Of a DNA stretch of 20,945 bases, positions 15,301 to 20,945 are shown piece after piece. Under the pieces are notes generated by a model that saw only the letters and a program-made list of their open reading frames with translations, was not told where the DNA came from and ran no database searches. Position numbers and translations under genes: made by a program. Every line of letters begins with the position of its first letter. Positions within the stretch are counted from its first letter, which is position 1. Source of the stretch: Synergistaceae bacterium (GTDB lineage: Bacteria; Synergistota; Synergistia; Synergistales; Aminobacteriaceae); contig JALHFZ010000033.1 in assembly GCA_022837505.1 (NCBI GenBank), forward strand, positions 1 through 20,945. Reading direction: 5' to 3'.

Positions 15301-17352
15301 CCCCTTTCGGACCGGATCTACGGCAGGACCGCCCTGGAGGATATTCTCGCGCCCGAGACGGGGGAACTCCTTCTCAAGGCGGGGGAGTGCATCTCCTTTG
15401 AGAAGTCTGAGGAGATCGAAGGGGCTGGGATCGAATGCGTCTGGGTCCGCAGCCCCATGACATGCACGGTCCGGCGGGGGATCTGCCAGGTATGCTACGG
15501 CATGGACCTCGCCACCCGCAAGGAGGTCCCCATCGGCGAAGCCGTGGGAGTCGTGGCGGCCCAGTCCATCGGAGAGCCGGGAACCCAGCTCACCATGCGG
15601 ACCTTCCACACGGGAGGGGTGCGCCTTACGGGAGAGGACATCACCCAGGGCCTTCCCCGGATCGAACAGCTCTTCGAGGTGCGCCGCCCGAAAAAAGTGG
15701 CCTTCCTCGCCGGACTGGACGGGCATGTCACAGAGATACGCCCCATGGAGGGAAAGCGGAAGGTCATCATCTCCTCCGATGATGCCGAGGGGGGCGAAAA
15801 GGCCACCTACAATATCCCCATCAGCCAGAACCTCCTCGTAAAAGAGGGGGACAGCGTCAGAAAATCCGATAAGCTCACCGAGGGGAACATTGACCCCCAG
15901 CAGCTTCTCGAGGTGGAGGGAATCGTGGCCGTCCAGCGGGCCCTCGTGGACGAGATCCAGGAGGTCTACCGCTCCCAGGGCGTCTCCATCAACAACAAGC
16001 ACATCGAGGTCATCCTCCGTAAGGTTGCCCCGGTCAACCGAGTGAAGATCCACGAGGAGGGGGACACCTCCTTCGTCGCCGGAGACCTTGTCTGGACGAA
16101 GGATATCGATGACGAGATGGCCCTCATAAAGAAAGAGAACGAGGACCACATCGACGAGGCGGTCCGGATCTTCCGGGGAAGAGTACTGAAGGACGTGGTC
16201 GCCCAGAAGCTGAACGATTCCGTACAGAAGTACATCAACGCTCCCCTCGACGAGGAGGCCATCCGGACGCTTCTGCGGCCGGGGATGCTCATCTCCGAAC
16301 TCGTGGTGGAATACGAAGAAGGGCAGAACGTGACCCTCATCGTGGGAGAGGCGGCCTTCCGGAAGCGCATGGAGGACATGGATCTCATCGAGGCCTTCAC
16401 CACTGAGGACGGGAAGGAAATTCCCGCGGGCACCCATCTTACCCTCGGGCAGCTCGCCCTCATCACCTCGGAAGACCCCCGCCCCATCCTCGTCCGGGAC
16501 GGCGAGATGCTCGACAAGCTGGCCGATTCGGCCTATCTCGCCGCCGACATCTACGACGGGGAGGAGAAAGTCGCCTCCGCCGACCGCCTCTTCACGGCCT
16601 CGGACGCGGCGGAATGCAGAAAGCGGAACGTCGGGGCTCTCTCCCTGTGGCATACGGTGGAGCGGGTCAACGTCCCCGACAAGCTTGAGGAAAGCCTGAA
16701 GGACCGGTGGGGGAAACCCCTTGATCAGGCTATCGACTCCGAGGGGAACGCCGTAACGGAAATTCCCCAGCTCGTGGACGGTTCCATCATCAAGGGTGTA
16801 CTCGACGGCCACATCTCGGCCATCGAGATCGAAGGGGAGATCTTCTCCCGGGACCGCTTCCTCCGGGATCTCCTCTCCACAAAGATCTACGGCAAGGTCC
16901 TCCTCGAGCCCGTCTACGACAGGGGGAACAACCTCTTGGCCGACGCCGGGCAGGAGGTCAACCAGCAGGTCATCGAGATCCTTGCGGGCAGCCCGGATAT
17001 CCAGGAGCTGGTAGTGCGCGCCATGGGGGCCGCCCGGAAGGACGAAGTGAAGATCATCCAGCGGGCAACCTTCGTCCGGAAGCTCCGGGAGGGACCGAAG
17101 ATCAAGCCCTTCGTCCACGGAATAACGAAGGCCGCCCTCGCCACGGACAGCTTCCTCAGCGCGGCATCCTTCCAGCAGACCGCCCAGGTTCTTGCAGGGG
17201 CGGCGGTGAGGGGGGAGATCGACCCCCTCGACGGCCTGAAGGAGAACGTGATCATCGGTCACCTCATCCCTGCGGGGACGGGAGTGGAGCATTTCCGGGC
17301 GATCCGGGTCAAGTGCGCGAAGCAGCAGGAAGCGGAGAAGCTGAAGGGGTAG
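12352..17352 (+). CDS. rpoC: DNA-directed RNA polymerase subunit beta', enlarged (1666 aa)
   Basis: The subunit holds the active-site magnesium: NADFDGD has D626, D628 and D630. Zinc site 1 is C59, C61, C76 and C79; zinc site 2 is C964, C1038, C1045 and C1048. RAPTLHRLGIQAF, the bridge-helix region and GEPGTQLTMRTFHTGGV are intact, and the trigger loop lacks the E. coli SI3 insert. Two long extra segments explain the unusual size: about residues 177-343, with four tandem repeats, and about 1248-1589, inserted where most bacteria have a short loop of 25-30 residues before GITKAALATDSFL. Removing both leaves about 1160-1190 residues, close to a minimal bacterial beta'. The gene starts 3 bases after rpoB, with AGGGG inside the rpoB end. 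The reading frame is continuous, and codon use does not change in the inserts. Confidence 0.98.
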   Translation: MARREILGVRIKLASPERIRELSSGEVKKPETINYRTLRPEKDGLFCERIFGPTKSYECACGKYKRSGPKFKGIICDRCGVEVTDNRVRRERMGHIELAAPVVHIWYLRGIPSRLSLLLGTTTKDLEKVVYFAPTRQREAAYKVVMEGRRIDLARKNAILSESEVRIHTHYDPKFKAEEAYKILSVDDVPVNEGDILSANQVSRHKTEYGDELFKVEVSYKILSAPRDTEVMEGDTLSAGELEKLRKRHGDVFETERAYIGNSEAFVVTAAVHLPFSRGDVISDSEFKLYSVKYPGRFTAQKEVITVEDPCYIVIGEGMSPFVPSDIILEREYELCVAYDKKFHAGIGAEGVQALLDRIDLGQLASSLREEVSESTGQKKRKLIKRLQVAEDFRKGNAAAKSMILEVLPVIPPDLRPMVQLDGGRFATSDLNDLYRRVINRNNRLKKLQELKAPEIIIRNEKRMLQEAVDALIDNGRMGKAVLGAGNRPLKSLTDLLRGKKGRFRQNLLGKRVDYSGRSVIVIGPQLKIYQCGLPKQMALELFKPFVIRQLVERGIAPNIKSARRIIERGREEIWGILEEIIKDHPVMLNRAPTLHRLGIQAFEPVLMEGKAIRLHPMVCTAFNADFDGDQMAVHVPLSIESQAEARLLMLSANNLLSPASGRPVMTPTQDIVLGIYYLTDMKDRVEGEELPHFSGLDDVLVAFNHNVIHVNTRVRMKRDPLWNRDPRETDGDDRWMETSPGRVVFNSILPEGLRYINRQLGKKDLGIILDKAYDLVDRVSMVKMLDDIKSLGYHWATVSGISFGVQSIIIPPEKAELTREAREQDDELRSEYNMGILTSDEYLFQKESLWSEKSRAIADSIVDHMDRTNPIRMMSDSGARGSRSQMGQMAGIRGLMSDPSGRIIDYPITANFREGMNMLEYFISTHGARKGLADTALRTAKSGYLTRRLVDVAQDLIITEHDCGTDQGICIEALSQDGKVMIPLSDRIYGRTALEDILAPETGELLLKAGECISFEKSEEIEGAGIECVWVRSPMTCTVRRGICQVCYGMDLATRKEVPIGEAVGVVAAQSIGEPGTQLTMRTFHTGGVRLTGEDITQGLPRIEQLFEVRRPKKVAFLAGLDGHVTEIRPMEGKRKVIISSDDAEGGEKATYNIPISQNLLVKEGDSVRKSDKLTEGNIDPQQLLEVEGIVAVQRALVDEIQEVYRSQGVSINNKHIEVILRKVAPVNRVKIHEEGDTSFVAGDLVWTKDIDDEMALIKKENEDHIDEAVRIFRGRVLKDVVAQKLNDSVQKYINAPLDEEAIRTLLRPGMLISELVVEYEEGQNVTLIVGEAAFRKRMEDMDLIEAFTTEDGKEIPAGTHLTLGQLALITSEDPRPILVRDGEMLDKLADSAYLAADIYDGEEKVASADRLFTASDAAECRKRNVGALSLWHTVERVNVPDKLEESLKDRWGKPLDQAIDSEGNAVTEIPQLVDGSIIKGVLDGHISAIEIEGEIFSRDRFLRDLLSTKIYGKVLLEPVYDRGNNLLADAGQEVNQQVIEILAGSPDIQELVVRAMGAARKDEVKIIQRATFVRKLREGPKIKPFVHGITKAALATDSFLSAASFQQTAQVLAGAAVRGEIDPLDGLKENVIIGHLIPAGTGVEHFRAIRVKCAKQQEAEKLKG
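12880..13380 (+). other. Beta' insert 1: four tandem SBHM-like repeats (residues 177-343)
   Basis: After the native motif (about residues 140-176, ending in HYDPKF) come four copies of the same pattern: 177-214, 215-253, 254-298 and 299-343. Each has an opening hydrophobic strand (EAYKIL, VSYKIL, FVVTAA, CYIVIG), a central G/S-D-x-(I/L) turn (EGDILS, EGDTLS, RGDVIS, PSDIIL), and a closing aromatic (DELF, GDVF, PGRF, DKKF). The normal sequence then resumes at GIGAEGVQALL. Inserts of repeated sandwich-barrel hybrid motifs at this place are known in Thermus-type beta'; the match here is by pattern only. Confidence 0.75.
16093..17118 (+). other. Beta' insert 2: about 340 residues before the GITKA segment (residues 1248-1589)
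   Basis: Between GDLV (1244-1247) and GITKAALATDSFL (1590 on) most bacteria have about 25-30 residues; here there are about 340. Three segments, at 1274-1319 (FRGRVLKDVV start), 1394-1437 (AYLAADIYDGEEKV start) and 1513-1557 (YGKVLLEPVYDRGN start), resemble the native module at 990-1034 (YGRTALEDILAPETG start). All share a (G/A)-x-x-x-x-(D/P)-(V/I) opening, a hydrophobic middle and a closing V-V/L-x-R-like strand. This suggests expansion by copying native modules. Confidence 0.6.
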
Positions 17353-17376
17353 AGGACAAACCCCTTTTCTCCAGTT

Positions 17377-17451
17377 CTCACGGGAGCCTGAAATCTGAAT
17401 CCCTGTCTCCGGGATTTATGAAAAAGTCGTGCTTGACACGGCTCCCGTGAG
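17377..17451. repeat. 12-bp perfect inverted repeat spanning the rpoC-str boundary
   Basis: CTCACGGGAGCC (17377-17388) is the exact reverse complement of GGCTCCCGTGAG (17440-17451). Between them is a smaller stem AATCCC/GGGATT (17398-17403 with 17411-17416). The 3' arm fills most of the spacer between the -35 and -10 of the str promoter. No T run follows, so a classical terminator is unlikely; an RNA structure at the rpoC 3' end or a DNA-level operator is possible. Confidence 0.8.
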
Positions 17452-17462
17452 TTTGGTATTAT
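17433..17462 (+). promoter_or_regulatory. Promoter of the str operon
   Basis: A perfect TTGACA (17433-17438) is followed after 18 bp by TATTAT (17457-17462, 5/6). An A5 tract with GTCGT sits directly upstream (17421-17430), like a short UP element. Transcription would start near 17469, about 25 bases before the TTG start of the first gene. Confidence 0.78.
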
Positions 17463-17493
17463 TCCTTGGTGCTTTTGCACGGGAGGAATTTTA

Positions 17494-17739
17494 TTGCCTG
17501 TAAACGAATTGGCAGTATCCGGAAGAATCACCGGCGAGCGACAGGTGGCCAGAATGCTCAAGGCAGGAGAGATAGCGAAGCTTTTTATCGCTGACGATGC
17601 GGATCCGAAGCGTACGGGGCCCCTCGAAGCCGAAGCGCTGCGTCAGGGAATTCCCGTTGAAAGGGTGAGCGACAGGGTCCGCCTTGGCCGTGCCTGTGCC
17701 ATTACCCGGGGCGCCTCCGCGGCGGGAATCAGAAGATAA
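17494..17739 (+). CDS. L7Ae-like ribosome-associated protein (YbxF/RplGB type)
   Basis: This small RNA-binding protein of the L7Ae/L30e/S12e/Gadd45 fold is known from Bacillus as a kink-turn-binding, ribosome-associated protein. The 81-aa product starts at TTG 17494, 6 bases after GGGAGGA. It has ERQVARMLKAGEIAKLFIADDAD at the N-terminal helix/strand and a C-terminal half with GIPVERVSDRVRLGRACAI, the region that normally contacts the kink-turn. The location between rpoC and rpsL is the same as for ybxF in Firmicutes, which strengthens the call. It is the first gene of the str transcript. Its biological role is not well established even in the family. Confidence 0.88.
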   Translation: MPVNELAVSGRITGERQVARMLKAGEIAKLFIADDADPKRTGPLEAEALRQGIPVERVSDRVRLGRACAITRGASAAGIRR

Positions 17740-17789
17740 GCGGGCGAAAAAGCCTGCAATAGAAAGAAAAGACGGAAGGAGGAAATTAC

Positions 17790-18161
17790 GTGCCGACAAT
17801 CAACCAGCTCATTCGACACGGCCGGCAGGAAAAAAGGCCGAAGACGGATTCCCCCGCGCTTCAGGGAAATCCCGCCCGCAGAGGGGTGTGCACGAGGGTG
17901 TACACGGTGACACCGAAAAAGCCCAACTCTGCTCTCAGAAAAGTAGCCCGTGTCCGGCTCACCAACGGGATTGAAGTGACGTCCTATATCCCGGGGATAG
18001 GCCATAACCTTCAGGAGCACTCGGTGGTCCTGGTGCGGGGCGGAAAGATAAAAGACCTTCCCGGAGTGCGGTATCACATTATCCGGGGAACTCTTGACTG
18101 CGGCGGAGTGGAAAACCGGAAAAGATCGCGCTCCAAGTACGGCGCACGGAAGCCCAAGTAG
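17790..18161 (+). CDS. rpsL: 30S ribosomal protein S12
   Basis: S12 shapes the decoding centre. The 123-aa product is full length and highly conserved: PTINQLIR start, RGVCTRVYTVTPKKPNSALRK (split here around K43), and the GGKIKDLPGVRYH loop with K88 and D89. K43 and K88 are the wild-type residues, so no streptomycin-resistance substitution is seen at those sites; D89 is the position often beta-methylthiolated by RimO in other bacteria. GTG 17790 is the start, 7 bases after a perfect AAGGAGG (17776-17782). A 6-bp hairpin GCGGGC/GCCTGC lies between the preceding stop and this site (17740-17757). Confidence 0.98.
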   Translation: MPTINQLIRHGRQEKRPKTDSPALQGNPARRGVCTRVYTVTPKKPNSALRKVARVRLTNGIEVTSYIPGIGHNLQEHSVVLVRGGKIKDLPGVRYHIIRGTLDCGGVENRKRSRSKYGARKPK

Positions 18162-18206
18162 GTTTTGCGGTTCATGAAGAAGTATTCACTGAGGAGGGAT
18201 TGACCT

Positions 18207-18677
18207 ATGCCGCGCAAGGGGCATGTCAAAAAGCGTCAGACTCTGCCGGATACAAGATACGGCAGTCCCGCATTGGCGAAATTCATCAACAGCCTGATGC
18301 GGAAGGGAAAGAAAAGCGTGGCGGAGAGAGTGATGTATGATGCCCTCGATATCGCCGGAGAAAAACTCAGCGCCGAGCCTTTTGAGGTCTTCACCAAGGC
18401 TATGGAAAATATCCGTCCCCTTGTCGAGGTTCGTCCCCGCAGGGTCGGCGGCGCAACCTACCAGATTCCCGTGGAAGTTCCCCCGGAACGGGCACAGGTC
18501 CTCACCATACGGTGGATCCTGAACTTTTCCAGGGCGAAAAAGGGAATGCCCATGGCAGAGAGGCTTGCCAGAGAATTCATGGACGCCTACAAGGGCGAAG
18601 GGAGCTCCATCAAAAAGAAGGAAGATACCCACAAGATGGCGGAAGCGAACCGTGCCTTTGCTCATTATCGCTGGTAA
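18207..18677 (+). CDS. rpsG: 30S ribosomal protein S7
   Basis: S7 nucleates assembly of the 30S head by binding the 3' domain of 16S rRNA and contacts the E-site tRNA. The 156-aa product has the usual size and conserved blocks: PRKGHVKKR start, FINSLMRKGKKSVAE, VRPRRVGGATYQIPVEV and the C-terminal HKMAEANRAFAHYRW. ATG 18207 follows GAGGAGG (18191-18197) by 9 bases. The 45-base gap after rpsL is where E. coli S7 binds its mRNA for autoregulation; I see no clear mimic of its rRNA site here. A TCCCTC-GA-GAGGGA hairpin follows the stop at 18678-18691. Confidence 0.98.
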   Translation: MPRKGHVKKRQTLPDTRYGSPALAKFINSLMRKGKKSVAERVMYDALDIAGEKLSAEPFEVFTKAMENIRPLVEVRPRRVGGATYQIPVEVPPERAQVLTIRWILNFSRAKKGMPMAERLAREFMDAYKGEGSSIKKKEDTHKMAEANRAFAHYRW

Positions 18678-18732
18678 TCCCTCGAGAGGGAAATCAACGC
18701 CCATCAACGGAAACGAGGCTTCAGAATAAGCT

Positions 18733-20796
18733 ATGCAGACACTTGATATGAAAAGAATCCGAAATATCGGTATCGCCGCCCACATAGACGCAGGGAAGAC
18801 GACCACGACCGAACGCATTCTTTTCTACACGGGAAAGAGCTATAAAATGGGAGAAGTTCATGAAGGCGCAGCGATCATGGACTTCATGGATCAGGAACGG
18901 GAGCGGGGAATCACCATCTCCTCCGCTGCCACCACATGCATGTGGAAGGATCATTACGTCAACATTATTGATACGCCCGGCCACGTGGATTTTACCGTCG
19001 AGGTTGAGCGGTCCATGCGCGTCCTTGACGGAGCCGTTGCGGTCTTCTGCGCGGTAGGGGGTGTAGAGCCCCAGTCCGAGACCGTCTGGCGGCAGGCGGA
19101 CAAATATCATGTCCCCCGCATCGCCTTTGTAAACAAGATGGACCGGGTGGGGGCAGATTTTTTCAATGTTGTTGACGGGATCAGGCGGCGCCTCGGCGCC
19201 AGACCCGTGGTCATTCAGCTTCCCATCGGCAGCGAGGAAAGCTTTTCCGGCATGGTCGATCTCGTGGGCATGCGGGCGATCCGCTACACGGACGACCTCG
19301 GAACGGACCCCCATGTAGTTCCCATACCTTCCCATATGACGGATGAAGTCCGCTCTGCCCGGGAGGCTATGATAGAAATTCTCGCCGATTACGACGAGGA
19401 GCTCATGGCCCTCTACCTCGACGGGAAGGAAGTCTCCAACGAGCTGATCAAGAAGGCCCTCCGGGCCGGAACGATCGGACTGAAGATAGTCCCTGTCATC
19501 TGCGGCTCCGCCTTCAAAAACAAGGGGATTCAGATGATCCTGGACGCGGTGATCGACTATCTCCCCAGCCCCGTCGACCTTCCGCCCATCGTGGCCACCG
19601 ACCCCAGGACCATGGAGCAGGTGGCGAGGGAGACCAGCATCACTGCGCCCTTTACTGCCCTTGCCTTCAAGATCTCTGTGGACCCCTTCGTCGGCCGTCT
19701 CGTCTTCACCAGAATTTACTCAGGCACTTTGGTCAAGGGGACGACAGTGTTCAATCCGGTGAGCAACTCGAGAGAACGGGTGGGTAGGATTCTCCGGATG
19801 CATGCCAATAAAAGGGAAGACCTCGACGAGGCGACAGCGGGCATGATCGTTGCCCTTCCCGGCCTCAAGGCGACCCGCACCGGCGACACCCTGTGCGACG
19901 AACAGAACCCGGTGGTCCTTGAAAATCTCATTTTCCCCGAGCCGGTCATCTCCCTTTCCGTGGAGCCGGCGACGAAAAACGACAAGATCAAGCTGACAAA
20001 GGGGCTCGTTGCCCTTGCTGAAGAGGACCCTACCTTCAAAGTCAACACGGACGAAGAGACATCCCAGACAATAATCCGCGGGATGGGAGAGCTTCACCTC
20101 GAGATCATCGTCGATCGCCTGAAGAGGGAATTCGGTGTCGACGTCCGGGTGGGACGCCCCCAGGTTGCCTACCGCGAGGCCATCCGCACCAGCTCCAGGG
20201 CGGAGGGGAAGTATATCCGCCAGTCCGGAGGGCGTGGGCAGTACGGCCATGTGGTCTTCGAAATGGAACCCCTCCCCGAGGGGAAGGGGTATGAATTCGA
20301 GGACAAGATCGTCGGAGGGACCATCCCCAAGGAATATATCTCCGCTGTGCAGAAGGGTCTTATCGAGGCCCTGAACAACGGAGTCCTCGGAGGCTACCCC
20401 GTCATCGGGATCAAAATCGCCCTCGTGGACGGAAGCTTCCATGATGTGGACAGTTCTGAAATGGCCTTCAAAATTGCCGCCTCCATAGGCTTCAAAGAGG
20501 CCATGAAAAGAGCGGGGCCGATTCTTATGGAGCCCATCATGTCCGTCGAAGTGGTCACTCCCGAGGACTATCTCGGAGATGTGATCGGCGATCTCTCCTC
20601 TCGGAGAGGGCGGATCGAGGGGATGGATACCCGTATGAATACCCGCCTCGTGCGGGCCTTTGTTCCCCTGGCGGAGATGTTCGGCTATGCCACCGACCTG
20701 AGGAGCAAAACATCGGGGAGAGCCACCTATTCCATGCAGTTCGATCATTATGATCCGGCGGCTGCGGAAGTGGCCGAAAAAGTTCTCAACGGCTGA
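18733..20796 (+). CDS. fusA: Translation elongation factor G
   Basis: EF-G is the GTPase that drives ribosomal translocation and, with RRF, recycling. The 687-aa product contains all G motifs: AHIDAGKT (16-23), switch I ERGIT with T61, DTPGHVD (80-86, catalytic H84), NKMD (134-137) and GSA. Domain II follows, then domains III-V with GMGELHLEI, the domain IV loop RQSGGRGQYGHV and RRGRIEGMD. Length and motifs fit canonical FusA, the housekeeping form expected beside rpsG and tuf. The ribosome binding site is weak: GAGG ends 14 bases before ATG 18733, and the in-frame ATG 18748 has none, so 18733 is kept. A 50-base gap leads to tuf. Confidence 0.97.
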   Translation: MQTLDMKRIRNIGIAAHIDAGKTTTTERILFYTGKSYKMGEVHEGAAIMDFMDQERERGITISSAATTCMWKDHYVNIIDTPGHVDFTVEVERSMRVLDGAVAVFCAVGGVEPQSETVWRQADKYHVPRIAFVNKMDRVGADFFNVVDGIRRRLGARPVVIQLPIGSEESFSGMVDLVGMRAIRYTDDLGTDPHVVPIPSHMTDEVRSAREAMIEILADYDEELMALYLDGKEVSNELIKKALRAGTIGLKIVPVICGSAFKNKGIQMILDAVIDYLPSPVDLPPIVATDPRTMEQVARETSITAPFTALAFKISVDPFVGRLVFTRIYSGTLVKGTTVFNPVSNSRERVGRILRMHANKREDLDEATAGMIVALPGLKATRTGDTLCDEQNPVVLENLIFPEPVISLSVEPATKNDKIKLTKGLVALAEEDPTFKVNTDEETSQTIIRGMGELHLEIIVDRLKREFGVDVRVGRPQVAYREAIRTSSRAEGKYIRQSGGRGQYGHVVFEMEPLPEGKGYEFEDKIVGGTIPKEYISAVQKGLIEALNNGVLGGYPVIGIKIALVDGSFHDVDSSEMAFKIAASIGFKEAMKRAGPILMEPIMSVEVVTPEDYLGDVIGDLSSRRGRIEGMDTRMNTRLVRAFVPLAEMFGYATDLRSKTSGRATYSMQFDHYDPAAAEVAEKVLNG

Positions 20797-20846
20797 CGGC
20801 CGGCCGGTTAAACAAAAGAAAAATCATCAAGGAGGGAATCTTCACC

Positions 20847-20945
20847 ATGGCAAAGGAAAAATTTGAGCGATCAAAGCCCCATCTTAACATCGGCACCATC
20901 GGCCATATCGACCACGGCAAGACGACGCTGACTGCGGCGATCACG
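20847..20945 (+). CDS. tuf: Translation elongation factor Tu, first 33 codons (3' end outside window)
   Basis: EF-Tu delivers aminoacyl-tRNA to the ribosome. Only the start is present: MAKEKFERSKPHLNIGTIGH with the P-loop GHIDHGKT at 19-26, which is diagnostic. ATG 20847 is preceded by AAGGAGG (20829-20835) 11 bases upstream. The position after fusA completes the standard str operon order. Confidence 0.97.
   Translation, partial: MAKEKFERSKPHLNIGTIGHIDHGKTTLTAAIT

Overview
This is a GC-rich bacterial chromosome segment made almost entirely of housekeeping genes, all on the + strand. The gene content, the Firmicute-like rpoC / L7Ae-like / rpsL / rpsG / fusA / tuf order, the zinc-containing methionyl-tRNA synthetase with a C-terminal tRNA-binding domain, and an enlarged beta' subunit (1666 aa) suggest a Synergistota-type organism. 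That assignment is an inference from general resemblance, not from a database search. I see no mobile element, CRISPR array or defence system.

Region 1 (1-5396) is a tightly packed run: the C-terminal part of smc (cut by the window edge), a broken TrmN6-like methyltransferase gene, rsmI and metG, closed by a strong terminator. The first three genes overlap or are translationally coupled. Region 2 (5418-8412) is tatD, tgt and ywlC/tsaC, again almost without gaps, carrying tRNA-modification and quality-control functions. Region 3 (8413-8760) is a compact control region: a tRNA-Leu(CAG) gene with its own promoter, a strong terminator, and the rpoB promoter whose -35 box lies inside the terminator hairpin.

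Region 4 (8761-17352) is rpoB-rpoC, 3 bp apart. rplJ-rplL, which usually precede rpoB, are absent here. RpoC has two large extra segments that look like tandem copies of neighbouring native beta' modules. Region 5 (17353-20945) is the str operon: an L7Ae-like protein, S12, S7, EF-G and the start of EF-Tu. It has its own near-consensus promoter, whose spacer forms one arm of a 12-bp perfect inverted repeat.

Together the genes supply chromosome organisation, tRNA charging and modification, rRNA methylation, transcription and translation. The observations most worth a second look are the two modular expansions of beta', the methyltransferase gene that has lost its SAM-binding loop at an 18-bp palindrome, the likely CTG start of rsmI, and the overlapping terminator/promoter and inverted-repeat structures at the two operon boundaries. 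I did not find an obviously new multi-gene system.
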